A stretch of 64,000 nt of DNA from Streptomyces sp. NBC_01478 (GTDB taxonomy: Bacteria > Actinomycetota > Actinomycetes > Streptomycetales > Streptomycetaceae): contig NZ_CP109444.1 of assembly GCF_036227225.1 (NCBI RefSeq), forward strand, positions 9,033,501-9,097,500, given 5' to 3'. The notes beneath the pieces are model-generated. The model was given only the letters and a program-made list of their open reading frames with translations, ran no database searches and had not been told where the DNA came from. The translations under genes were made by a program, and so were the position numbers. Below, piece by piece: positions 56,925-64,000 of the stretch (position 1 is the first letter of the stretch; every line of letters starts with the position of its first letter).

Positions 56925-58418
56925 ATGGCCGGAAACGTGACCGAGGATCTGGCCCGACTCGCCCACGCCAGAGGGTGGTTGGGCCGGACGGCCTTCCTGG
57001 CCGACGGCCGCGCCTGGACGTACGCCGAGGTCTTCGACGGCGCCGCGCGGGCCGCGCGGGGCTACCGGTCCGCGGGACTGCGCCGCGGTGACCGGGTCCT
57101 GCTGGCCCTCCCCGACAGTGTGGAGATGGTCTGGTCCGCGCTCGGCGCCTGGCAGGCCGGTCTCGTCGCCGTCCCGGTCAACGTCCAGATGAGCTGGGAG
57201 GACCTGACCCGGGCCGTGGAGACGGTGGAGCCCGCACTCGCCGTGATCGACCCGGACACCGCGGAACGGCTGGAGACGCCGGGCTTCGCCCCCGCCATCA
57301 AGGTCGAGACCCTGGTCGCGGGCGAACCGGACCCGGAATTCGCCGAAGGCGGGGACGCCCCGGCGCTGGCGGTCTTCACCTCCGGTACGACGGGTGCGCC
57401 GAAGCTGTGCTTCTTCCTGCACCGCAACTTCGTCGGCCCGCCCGGCCCGCCCGGCCCGAGCAGCGGCGGCACCAGGACGGTCGGGCTGTCGGTGTCCCGC
57501 ATGTACTTCCTGGGCGGACTGCACTTCTCGGTGCTCACCACCCTCGTCACGGGACAGACCGCCGTCCTGTCGCGCACCCGGGCGACCCCGGCGTCGGTGC
57601 TCGGCCTCATCGACCGCCACCAGGTCACCGACCTCTTCGCACAGCCGAGCTTCCTGGCCCGGATGCTCCTCGAACCCGGCCACGCGGAGACGTTCGGCCG
57701 CCTCCGTGAGGTGTCGAGCGCGGGGGAGGTCCTCTCGCCACGGCTGCGCGAGCGACTGGTGCCGATCCTGGGGAACCGGCTGATCAACAACTACGGCGCC
57801 ACCGAGCCCGGCGTGATCTCCATGGGCCGGCCCGCCGCGTACAGCGCTCCGTCGGCGGTCGGCCCCGCCCTGCCCGGCCGGCCGGTGCGCATCGTCGACG
57901 CCGACGGCCGGACGCTGCCGGCGGGCCGGCAGGGCGAGCTGCACATCTACGTCGACTTCGCGTCCAGGGGTGTGGCGCGGGGGAGTCTGGGTCCCGATCA
58001 ACCGACGGACACCTGGTGGCCGACCGGGGACCTGGCGTCGATCGACGACGACGGTGTCATCCACGTGCACGGCCGGCTGGACGACGTCGAGGTGATCGGC
58101 GGGCAGAACGTGGTGCCCGGCGAGGTCGAACGGCTCCTGGAGAGCCACCCGCGCGTGCTCGAAGCGGCGGTCAGCTCGGTGCGCCGTCCCGCCGGGGACA
58201 CGAGTCTGCGCGCCTACGTGGTGACCCTCCCCGAGAGCGAGCCGGCCGACCCGGCGGAAGACGCCGCCCTGGACGCCGAGTTGATCGCCCTGGCCCGGTC
58301 CAGGCTGTCCTGGTACAAGGTCCCGCAGGACGTCGTCCGGCTGGACACGCTGCCCCGCAACGCGAACGGCAAGTTCCTGCGCGGACAACTCCGCGCGCTG
58401 GGCGGCCAGTTCGTCTGA
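56925..58418 (+). CDS. Acyl/aryl-CoA ligase (ANL superfamily)
   Basis: 497 residues, ATG 2 nt after the NAT stop. ANL motifs: AVFTSGTTGAPKLCFF (A3, around 150), INNYGATEPGVISMG (A5), TWWPTGDLASIDDDG (A7), GRLDDVEVIGGQNVVPGEVE (A8 region) and RNANGKFLRGQL with the C-terminal catalytic lysine. A Pro/Gly insertion (GPPGPPGPSSGG) follows A3. Closest in style to benzoate- and 4-hydroxybenzoate-CoA ligases. It should activate 3-acetamido-4-hydroxybenzoate, or the free amine, as AMP ester or CoA thioester. No acceptor enzyme (PKS, NRPS or reductase) is encoded next to it. Confidence 0.87.
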   Translation: MAGNVTEDLARLAHARGWLGRTAFLADGRAWTYAEVFDGAARAARGYRSAGLRRGDRVLLALPDSVEMVWSALGAWQAGLVAVPVNVQMSWEDLTRAVETVEPALAVIDPDTAERLETPGFAPAIKVETLVAGEPDPEFAEGGDAPALAVFTSGTTGAPKLCFFLHRNFVGPPGPPGPSSGGTRTVGLSVSRMYFLGGLHFSVLTTLVTGQTAVLSRTRATPASVLGLIDRHQVTDLFAQPSFLARMLLEPGHAETFGRLREVSSAGEVLSPRLRERLVPILGNRLINNYGATEPGVISMGRPAAYSAPSAVGPALPGRPVRIVDADGRTLPAGRQGELHIYVDFASRGVARGSLGPDQPTDTWWPTGDLASIDDDGVIHVHGRLDDVEVIGGQNVVPGEVERLLESHPRVLEAAVSSVRRPAGDTSLRAYVVTLPESEPADPAEDAALDAELIALARSRLSWYKVPQDVVRLDTLPRNANGKFLRGQLRALGGQFV

Positions 58419-58464
58419 CACCGCGACGGCAGGCCGGGACGGGGCGGCGGACGACCGATCCGCT

Positions 58465-58481
58465 GCCCCGTACGGCGGGGC
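58465..58481. terminator. Candidate terminator hairpin after the AHBA operon
   Basis: GCCCCG (58465-58470) and CGGGGC (58476-58481) with a 5-nt loop, 46 nt after the ligase stop and 12 nt before the end of the convergent hypothetical gene. Confidence 0.45.
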
Positions 58482-58492
58482 GGTGGCCCGCT

Positions 58493-58936
58493 TCACTTGG
58501 CCGGGCGCCACCGGAACCAGTGGTCGACCCCGTCTGACCGGTAGCGGTCGTCCCCGTCGTCGAACCGCACCTCACCCACGAGCCGGCGAGCACCGTCCGG
58601 CGCCTCACGGTGCGGCGCGAGGAGCAACTGCAGTTCGTCGTAACGGGCGTCGACCCCTCCGTCCGCCGGATGTTCCTCCAGCCCGCCATCGGGAAGCTGG
58701 TACCTGAGGAAGATCGCCCACTGCTCGCGCTCCATCGCCACCGCTGCCTCGCTCGCGGGCCACACGAGGTACTCGTCGGCCTCGTCGGCGCGGTCGTACT
58801 CCCGTCCCTCGTAGTAGTGCGGGACACCGTCGACGAGCGCGAGGCCCTTGCGCGGCCCGTCGTACCACTCCAGGTCCACGTACGTGGGCTCGAAGCCGTC
58901 CGCGATCAACTGCTGCTTGTCCCATGACATGGCCAT
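58493..58936 (-). CDS. Hypothetical protein
   Basis: 147 residues, acidic, no signal peptide or membrane helix. Tryptophan- and tyrosine-rich (LEWYDGPRKGLALVDGVPHYYEGREYD), so probably a compact soluble alpha/beta protein. I do not recognise the family. Convergent with the ligase gene and 38 nt downstream of the LacI regulator on the same strand. Confidence 0.65.
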   Translation of the reverse strand: MAMSWDKQQLIADGFEPTYVDLEWYDGPRKGLALVDGVPHYYEGREYDRADEADEYLVWPASEAAVAMEREQWAIFLRYQLPDGGLEEHPADGGVDARYDELQLLLAPHREAPDGARRLVGEVRFDDGDDRYRSDGVDHWFRWRPAK

Positions 58937-58974
58937 ATCGGCAGGCTACCGACCGGCGGCCCCCGCAGCCGTGG

Positions 58975-60039
58975 TCACGATCTACGGTCGGCGTACCGGC
59001 CGCCCGGCGCCCCCGTACTCGCCCGCTCCACCAACCGCGTCGACAGCTCCGTCCGCGTCCCCTCCGGACGGTCACCGGCCATCAGCCGGAGCAGCAACCG
59101 CAGTGCCGTGGCCGCCATCTCCGACAGCGGCTGGCGGATCGTGGTCAGCGCCGGAGTCACCCAGCGGGCCTCGGGAAGATCGTCGAAACCGACCACGCTG
59201 ATGTCGCCCGGGATGCTCAACTCCCGTTCCGCCAGCGCCTCGTAGACGCCGAGCGCCATGCGGTCGGAGCAGACGAAGACCGCCGTGGGCGGTTCGGGCA
59301 GGTCGAGGAGTTCGCGCATCCGGGTGCGGGCCACGGCCTGGTCGAAGCCGCCGTGGCGGATGTACTCGGGGCGGCCGGGCACCCCGGCGGAGGCGAGCGC
59401 GGAGCGGTAGCCGGCGACCCGCGCGCTGCTGCACATCTTGTGGCGGTGGCCGGCGATCACCGCGATGCGTTCGTGGCCCAGGGACAGCAGATGCTCGGTC
59501 GCCGTCACCCCGCCCTGCCAGTTGGCCGCGCCGACCGACACCACGCCCGGCGGCGGCTCGTGCACCGGATCGATCATCACGAACGGGATGCGGTGCTGGT
59601 CGAGCCAGGAGTACTGGGACGGCGTCAACTCCGCCAGATTGAACAGCACTCCGGAGGAACCGCGGCCGACCAGCCTGTCCAGCCAGCCCCGTTCGGGCCG
59701 GTCGGCCCGCGTCCGGGTCAGCCCGGCCGAGACCACCACCTCGAGACCGGCCTCGTACGCCGCCTCCTCCACTCCGTGCAGCACCGCCCCCGACCAGGAA
59801 CTCTCCAAGGAGTGCACCACCAGGTCGATCATCCCCGGCGCCTTGCTCGCGTCGAACCTGGGCCTGCGCACATACCCGAGCCGCTCCAGCGCCTCCGTCA
59901 CCCGCCGCCGTGTCTCCGGCGCCACGTCCTCCCGGCCGTTGACCACCTTGGACGCCGTCGGCACGGACACCCCCGCCTCCCGGGCCACGACCGCCAGCGT
60001 CGGCCCCGCCGTGACGCTCGCGCTCCCCGTACGGACCAT
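58975..60039 (-). CDS. LacI-family transcriptional repressor of the carbohydrate operon
   Basis: 354 residues from ATG at 60039 (GGAGAGGCGG upstream). N-terminal LacI helix-turn-helix and hinge: TLAVVAREAGVSVPTASKVVNGRED (key part VAREAGVSVPTASKVVNG, residues 16-33). The remainder is a periplasmic-binding-protein-like effector domain with FVMIDPVHEPP and the final VVGFDDLPEARWVTPALTTI region. Sugar effectors release such repressors from palindromic operators; candidate sites lie at 60074 and 60123, upstream of its own start. The GH43/ABC genes upstream on the same strand are the likely targets. Confidence 0.9.
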   Translation of the reverse strand: MVRTGSASVTAGPTLAVVAREAGVSVPTASKVVNGREDVAPETRRRVTEALERLGYVRRPRFDASKAPGMIDLVVHSLESSWSGAVLHGVEEAAYEAGLEVVVSAGLTRTRADRPERGWLDRLVGRGSSGVLFNLAELTPSQYSWLDQHRIPFVMIDPVHEPPPGVVSVGAANWQGGVTATEHLLSLGHERIAVIAGHRHKMCSSARVAGYRSALASAGVPGRPEYIRHGGFDQAVARTRMRELLDLPEPPTAVFVCSDRMALGVYEALAERELSIPGDISVVGFDDLPEARWVTPALTTIRQPLSEMAATALRLLLRLMAGDRPEGTRTELSTRLVERASTGAPGGRYADRRS

Positions 60040-60073
60040 CGGGTACCGCCTCTCCAGCCCGCCCGAGGGCCAA

Positions 60074-60084
60074 CGAAAGTTTCG
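60074..60084. promoter_or_regulatory. LacI-type operator candidate 1
   Basis: CGAAA-g-TTTCG palindrome 35 nt upstream of the LacI start. The pattern fits operators reported near streptomycete xylan/xyloside genes. Confidence 0.45.
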
Positions 60085-60122
60085 ACCAGCGCTGCTTTCC
60101 CGGCCCGGCCGGCAGCCGTCCA

Positions 60123-60134
60123 GAAAGCGCTTCC
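60123..60134. promoter_or_regulatory. LacI-type operator candidate 2
   Basis: GAAAGCGCTTCC, a near-perfect palindrome with the central CG typical of LacI-family sites, 84 nt upstream of the LacI start. Confidence 0.5.
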
Positions 60135-60219
60135 TACGATAGGTGCGTGTCAACACGGCGGGAAGACCAGGGAATTCACCTGATGACGCCGACCCCTGCT
60201 TTCGAAACCCCGAACAGGG

Positions 60220-61818
60220 TCAGCCGGGCACGCAGTCGAGGCGGAAACGGGCGAAGTCGGCGGTGAACGCGCCGTCGACCGGATCCCAGGCATGGATGCC
60301 CGCCATCGCACCGGTGAACCGCAGCCGCGACCCGTAGTCGTCGGACAGCCGACTGAAGTCCAGCACCGGTCCGACCGGTGTCCGCACCCCCTCCCGCAGA
60401 TACCAGAACCGGGCATCCGCCCCCTCGACCGTCGCCCCCAGCGTCACCGGGTCGCCGAACTCGACCTCGACGACGGCCACTCGACGGGTACCGTCCTCGT
60501 CCCGCTCCACCAGGCTCAGCACCGTACGTCCACCGCCGTCCCGCCACTGCTGCCCATGCTGCCCCTCACCCTCGGGCTCCGCCCAGGTCAGATGCAGGCT
60601 CAGATACGCCTCGGCGCCGTACCAGAGCACCAGCCCCGCCGCCTGCGTGAACGTCAACGGCCGTGCTTCTACGGTGACTTCGGCTTCCGCGCGATGCTCC
60701 GTGATCCGCTGGGCGAGCAGGCTGTGCGCCCACCGGGACTCCGGTCCGTGCCGCCCCCGCAGCCGGATCCAGCCGGGACGGGCGGTTGGGTCGGCCCAGG
60801 AAGGGTCCGGGTACGCGCGCGGACTGCTCCACGGCCATCCCAACGGGCCTTCTGGACAAGGAGCTTGGTCCACCGGGGCTACGGATCGCGTCGCCACGGC
60901 GACCTCCTCCGCGGGGTGCCACCCCCCGTCCCGCAGTCTCGGCCAGCCGTCCGCGTCCCAGGTCACCGCCTGGATCGCGGTCTCGCGGCCCAGGGTGCAG
61001 CGCGGCCCGTCGGGAGTCGGGACCGGTCGCGCCGTCAGATGGCTCAACACCCAGTCCCCGCCCGGCAGTTCGACCAGCTCACCGTGGCCCGCCTTCTGCA
61101 GCGGCACCGACGGATCGTCCCTAGAGGTCAGGAGGGGGCGGTCGTCGAGCTCGTACGGACCGGTGACCGTACGGCTGCGCGCCACCAGCACCCCGTGTTC
61201 GTACCCCGTGCCGCCCTCCGCGAGCAGCAGGTAGTACCAGCCGCCCCGCCGCACCAACTTCGGCCCCTCCACGAGCCGTTCGTGCTGGAGCAGCAGATGG
61301 GTCGCACCGGTCGGGGCGAGCGTGTCGCGGTCCAGCTCGGTCGCGACGATGCCCGCGAAGCGCCGGCCGCCGGGGCGACAGTCGTTCTGGAGGTTGAGCA
61401 GCCACAGCCGGCCCTCGTCGTGGAACAGTGCCGGGTCGAAACCGTGACTCGCGACCCGGCGCGGAGCGGTCCACTTCCCGCCGATGTCCGTGGCCGTGGT
61501 GATGTAGGTGTCGGCGTCGAAGTACGGCGTGCCGACCGAGCGGACGATCGAGTACGTCAGCCAGAACCGCTCGCCGTCCCAGCTCAGCGAGGGCGCCCAG
61601 ATGCCGCCCGAGTCCGGGACGCCCGCCAGGGAGTCGCCGGGGACCGCGCCTCGGACGTGGCCCGCGTACTCCCAGTGCGCGAGGTCCCGTGAGCGGTGGA
61701 CCGGGATCGTCGGGAACCACTCGAAGGAACTGTTCGCCACGTAGTACCAGTCGCCGACCCCGACCATCGAGGGGTCGGGGGCGAAGCCTCGGACAACAGG
61801 GTTGTGCAGCAAGGTCAC
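60220..61818 (-). CDS. Glycoside hydrolase family 43, beta-xylosidase/arabinofuranosidase-like
   Basis: 532 residues from GTG at 61818 (GTGA overlap with the permease gene). GH43 five-blade propeller catalytic residues: base D15 in RGFAPDPSM, the pKa-modulating Asp in HGFDPALFHDEG (around 125) and acid Glu in LVEGPKLVRRGGWYYLLL (around 185). A C-terminal beta-sandwich (about 330-532) matches GH43 xylosidases. There is no signal peptide, so it works in the cytoplasm on imported oligosaccharides. The permease, LacI and GH43 context supports a xylo- or arabino-oligosaccharide substrate. Confidence 0.9.
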   Translation of the reverse strand: MTLLHNPVVRGFAPDPSMVGVGDWYYVANSSFEWFPTIPVHRSRDLAHWEYAGHVRGAVPGDSLAGVPDSGGIWAPSLSWDGERFWLTYSIVRSVGTPYFDADTYITTATDIGGKWTAPRRVASHGFDPALFHDEGRLWLLNLQNDCRPGGRRFAGIVATELDRDTLAPTGATHLLLQHERLVEGPKLVRRGGWYYLLLAEGGTGYEHGVLVARSRTVTGPYELDDRPLLTSRDDPSVPLQKAGHGELVELPGGDWVLSHLTARPVPTPDGPRCTLGRETAIQAVTWDADGWPRLRDGGWHPAEEVAVATRSVAPVDQAPCPEGPLGWPWSSPRAYPDPSWADPTARPGWIRLRGRHGPESRWAHSLLAQRITEHRAEAEVTVEARPLTFTQAAGLVLWYGAEAYLSLHLTWAEPEGEGQHGQQWRDGGGRTVLSLVERDEDGTRRVAVVEVEFGDPVTLGATVEGADARFWYLREGVRTPVGPVLDFSRLSDDYGSRLRFTGAMAGIHAWDPVDGAFTADFARFRLDCVPG

Positions 61819-62720
61819 TTGAGGGCTCCCAGGGTGACCCCGGTACGCCAGTAGCGCCGCATCGCCACCATCATCACGGCCATCGGGACGATGGACAGCA
61901 GCGCGCCGGTCAGGACCAGGCTGGTGAGGTCGACGCCCGACTCCAGGCGTTTGCCGGACCAGTTGTAGAGGCCGATGTTGAGGGTCCAGTTCTCCTCGCC
62001 ACGCAGCACGGTCAGCGGGAGGAAGAAGGCGTTCCATGTGTTCACGAACGCGAGCAGGAACACCGTGGCGCCGCCCGTCGTCATCATCCGCAGCACGATG
62101 CTGAAGAAGATGCGGAGCTCGCCCGCGCCGTCCAGCCGGGCCGCCTCCAGGAGTTCGAAGGGGACCGTGGCCTCCGTGTACACCTTGGCGAGGTAGACGC
62201 TGAACGGGTTGATCAGGCAGGGGATCAGCATCGCCCAGGGGGTGTCGACCAGGCCGATCTTCGAGAACATCAGGTACAGCGGGAGCGTGAGCAGCGCGAT
62301 CGGGATCAGGAACGAACCCACCACACACGCGAACACCGCGCTGCGGCCCGGGAATTCGAAGCGCGCCAGGCCGTAGCCCGTGGCGAGGGCGATGAGCGTG
62401 CCGCCGAGGGAGCCGACACCCGCGTACAGGAACGAGTTGGCGGTCCAGCGCAGGAAGATGCCGTTCTCGTAGGTGAAGACCTGACGCAGGTTCTCCCACA
62501 GGTGCATGCCGGAGAACCACAGGCCGTTGCTCTGGTACAGGCCCGTGCGGTTCTTGGTCGCGGCGACGATCAGCCACCACACCGGGAACAGGCTGTAGGC
62601 GCTGGCCAGGACCAGACCGACGAGCAGGAAACGCTGGCCGCCGCGTGAACGGGCCGTCGGATCGGGCTTGTTGAGCCGTCGGACCTGATGAGCTGTCCGG
62701 CGGTCCTCGGTGAGGGTCAT
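61815..62720 (-). CDS. Carbohydrate ABC transporter permease, MalG type
   Basis: 301 residues from ATG at 62720 (ATGA overlap with the partner permease). Six membrane helices and the EAA loop LLEAARLDGAGELRIFFSIV (around residue 190); C-terminal MRRYWRTGVTLGALK. It forms the sugar channel with the gene at 62717-63604. Frame upstream of 62720 is open but lies over the partner gene and is not coding. Confidence 0.92.
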   Translation of the reverse strand: MTLTEDRRTAHQVRRLNKPDPTARSRGGQRFLLVGLVLASAYSLFPVWWLIVAATKNRTGLYQSNGLWFSGMHLWENLRQVFTYENGIFLRWTANSFLYAGVGSLGGTLIALATGYGLARFEFPGRSAVFACVVGSFLIPIALLTLPLYLMFSKIGLVDTPWAMLIPCLINPFSVYLAKVYTEATVPFELLEAARLDGAGELRIFFSIVLRMMTTGGATVFLLAFVNTWNAFFLPLTVLRGEENWTLNIGLYNWSGKRLESGVDLTSLVLTGALLSIVPMAVMMVAMRRYWRTGVTLGALK

Positions 62721-63604
62721 GCGTCGGCCTCCTTCGCGGTGAGCCGGTAGAAGAGGAAGGAGGCGAGGCCGAGGATGAGGGCCAGCAGCACCGAAAGGGC
62801 CGCCGCGTAGTGGTAGTTGCCCGCGTTGAACGCCTGGTTGTAGATGATCATGATGGGCGTGAAACTGTCGTTCACCGTCTGCGGGGTGACGTTCCGGAAC
62901 AGCGCCGGCTCGTTGAAGATCTGCAGCATCTGGATGATCGAGAGCATCCCGGTCAGCACCAACGCCCCGCGCACGTAGGGGATTTTGATGCTGCGGGCGA
63001 CCTGGAACTCGGAGGCGCCGTCCAACCGGGCGGCCTCGAAGAGGTCGCGGGGCACACCCTGGAGCGCGGCGTAGATGATCACCATGTTGTAGCCGATGCC
63101 GTGCCAGGTCAGCAGGTTGCCGATGGACGGCCACACCATCGAGGGCGCGAAGAAGTTCCAGGACAGTCCGAACACCTTGCCCAACGGTGTCAACGGGCCG
63201 ACGTCCGGGCTGTACAGGTTGATCCACACGATCGCCGCGACCACTCCGGGGATCATGTACGGCACAAGCAGCAGGATGCGAAAACGTCCGGCGACCTTCG
63301 AGGACAGCGCGTCCAGGAACAGCGCCAGCAGCAGGCTGACGAGCAGCATCACCGGGATCTGCACGCAGGCGAACAGCACCACGCGCAGCACCGAGTTCAT
63401 GAACGCCGAGTCGGTCAGGCCCTGTTGGTAGTTGTCGAGGCCGGAGAACTTCTCCGTGGAGCCGCCGAGGCCGAGCCCCGACTGGTGCTCCACGAACAGC
63501 GACTCGTAGACGGCGTACCCGATCGGGATCAGGTAGAGGAACACGAAACCGAGCTGGAAGGGCACCGTGAACGCGGCACCCTTCCAGCGCTGGGAGCGAA
63601 TCAT
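62717..63604 (-). CDS. Carbohydrate ABC transporter permease, MalF type
   Basis: 295 residues. Six membrane helices, EAA loop LFEAARLDGASEFQVARSIK (around residue 183). The N-terminus RSQRWKGAAFTVPFQLGFVFLYLIPIG leads into helix 1 (hydrophobic part FQLGFVFLYLIPIG). It follows the solute-binding protein gene by 10 nt, in the usual order binding protein, MalF type, MalG type, hydrolase. Confidence 0.92.
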   Translation of the reverse strand: MIRSQRWKGAAFTVPFQLGFVFLYLIPIGYAVYESLFVEHQSGLGLGGSTEKFSGLDNYQQGLTDSAFMNSVLRVVLFACVQIPVMLLVSLLLALFLDALSSKVAGRFRILLLVPYMIPGVVAAIVWINLYSPDVGPLTPLGKVFGLSWNFFAPSMVWPSIGNLLTWHGIGYNMVIIYAALQGVPRDLFEAARLDGASEFQVARSIKIPYVRGALVLTGMLSIIQMLQIFNEPALFRNVTPQTVNDSFTPIMIIYNQAFNAGNYHYAAALSVLLALILGLASFLFYRLTAKEADA

Positions 63605-63614
63605 CGGCGCTGCC

Positions 63615-64000
63615 TCAGCCCTTGACGCTGATACCGCGGGACTTCAGGTCCTTGACCGTCCACTCCTGCATGTGGGCCAGCAGATCGGTGACCTTCTCGT
63701 CCTTGCTGATCACCTTCGCCCAGCCCGTCTGGAGTTCGGTGAACATCGCGGTCCAGTCCGGGCCGAACACCCAGTCCGAGGTGACGGTGCCCAGGCTGTC
63801 GGTGACGACCTTCTTCGCGGGCTCGTAGTTGGTGCCGAGCAGTTTGTCCGAGATCGCCTCGTCGACGTACGCGTTGCTGTCGGCCAGCGCCGGCATCACA
63901 CCGTTGCCGGTGGTCGGGCTCGCCATCGTCTTCACCGCGCCGGTGTCGGTCGACATCCACAACGCGGCCTCGGCGGCCTGCTGTTGGTGCGCGCACTGCT
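63615..64000 (-). CDS. Carbohydrate ABC transporter solute-binding protein (C-terminal part)
   Basis: The gene runs off the window; the last 128 codons are visible. The segment QQQAAEAALWMSTDTGAVK continues into TTGNGVMPALADSNAY and ends TVKDLKSRGISVKG, a family 1 extracellular solute-binding protein ending. N-terminal signal and lipobox lie beyond 64000. It would bind the oligosaccharide hydrolysed by the GH43 enzyme. Confidence 0.85.
   Translation of the reverse strand, partial: QCAHQQQAAEAALWMSTDTGAVKTMASPTTGNGVMPALADSNAYVDEAISDKLLGTNYEPAKKVVTDSLGTVTSDWVFGPDWTAMFTELQTGWAKVISKDEKVTDLLAHMQEWTVKDLKSRGISVKG

Noticed and set aside
1..64000. tRNA genes, rRNA, CRISPR arrays, transposases or integrases.
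   Set aside because: No T-loop or acceptor-stem patterns, no evenly spaced repeat-spacer arrays and no DDE or tyrosine-recombinase motifs were found by eye. A covariance-model scan would be needed to exclude small RNA genes fully.

Overview
The window reads as chromosomal DNA of a Streptomyces-type actinomycete. Base composition is very GC-rich, third codon positions are almost always G or C, GTG starts are common, genes overlap by 4 nt (ATGA/GTGA) in long co-directional runs, and many products belong to actinobacterial families (SAV2148-type HEPN protein, mycothiol-era maleylpyruvate-isomerase-like protein, actinobacterial sulfite reductase operon with a Cys-containing leader peptide). I saw no rRNA, tRNA, CRISPR array, integrase or insertion sequence.

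Layout. 1-4.0 kb: end of a protein gene cut by the window edge, a secreted copper amine oxidase, a HEPN protein and a DnaQ-like exonuclease. 4.1-10.6 kb: an APH-like kinase, a sugar ABC importer (two permeases and a lipoprotein) and an MMPL exporter. 11.0-13.3 kb: DUF1697, ketopantoate-reductase-like and DinB/TIGR03086-like genes. 13.4-26.1 kb is the most unusual accessory region. Two plus-strand genes that share a short amyloid-like motif converge on an eight-gene minus-strand operon. That operon encodes a beta-sandwich protein, two zinc-ribbon GTPases, a GTPase-associated protein, a 41-residue membrane peptide, and a TerY-P triad (vWA protein, PP2C phosphatase, Ser/Thr kinase). The overlapping reading frames point to one translationally coupled signalling or conflict machine.

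26.2-35.8 kb: assimilatory sulfur operon (leader peptide, sulfite reductase, zinc-ribbon protein, cysH, cysC, cysD, cysN, sulfonate-type ABC importer, sirohydrochlorin chelatase). Together these import sulfur compounds, activate sulfate, reduce APS and sulfite, and supply siroheme. 35.8-41.0 kb: GNAT, a secreted protein, a GAF/winged-helix regulator and an AidB-like acyl-CoA dehydrogenase.

41.1-48.8 kb: a five-gene biosynthetic operon. SbnA- and SbnB-like enzymes would make L-2,3-diaminopropionate (Dap). A Fe(II)/2-oxoglutarate dioxygenase may tailor it. A stand-alone A-T protein would activate an amino acid, and a membrane T-TM-C1-C2-C3 protein related to epsilon-poly-L-lysine synthetase would polymerise it. 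The inferred product is a poly-Dap-like cationic homopolymer made by a synthetase split into two genes.

49.3-53.9 kb: BrkB-like membrane protein, an AraC remnant fused to the edge of a dispersed repeat, AraC and VOC genes, a lipoprotein and a ThuA protein. 54.1-58.4 kb: GriI/GriH homologues (3-amino-4-hydroxybenzoate synthesis) with an arylamine N-acetyltransferase and an acyl/aryl-CoA ligase. 58.5-64.0 kb: a hypothetical gene, a LacI regulator, a GH43 glycosidase and a carbohydrate ABC importer that runs off the window.
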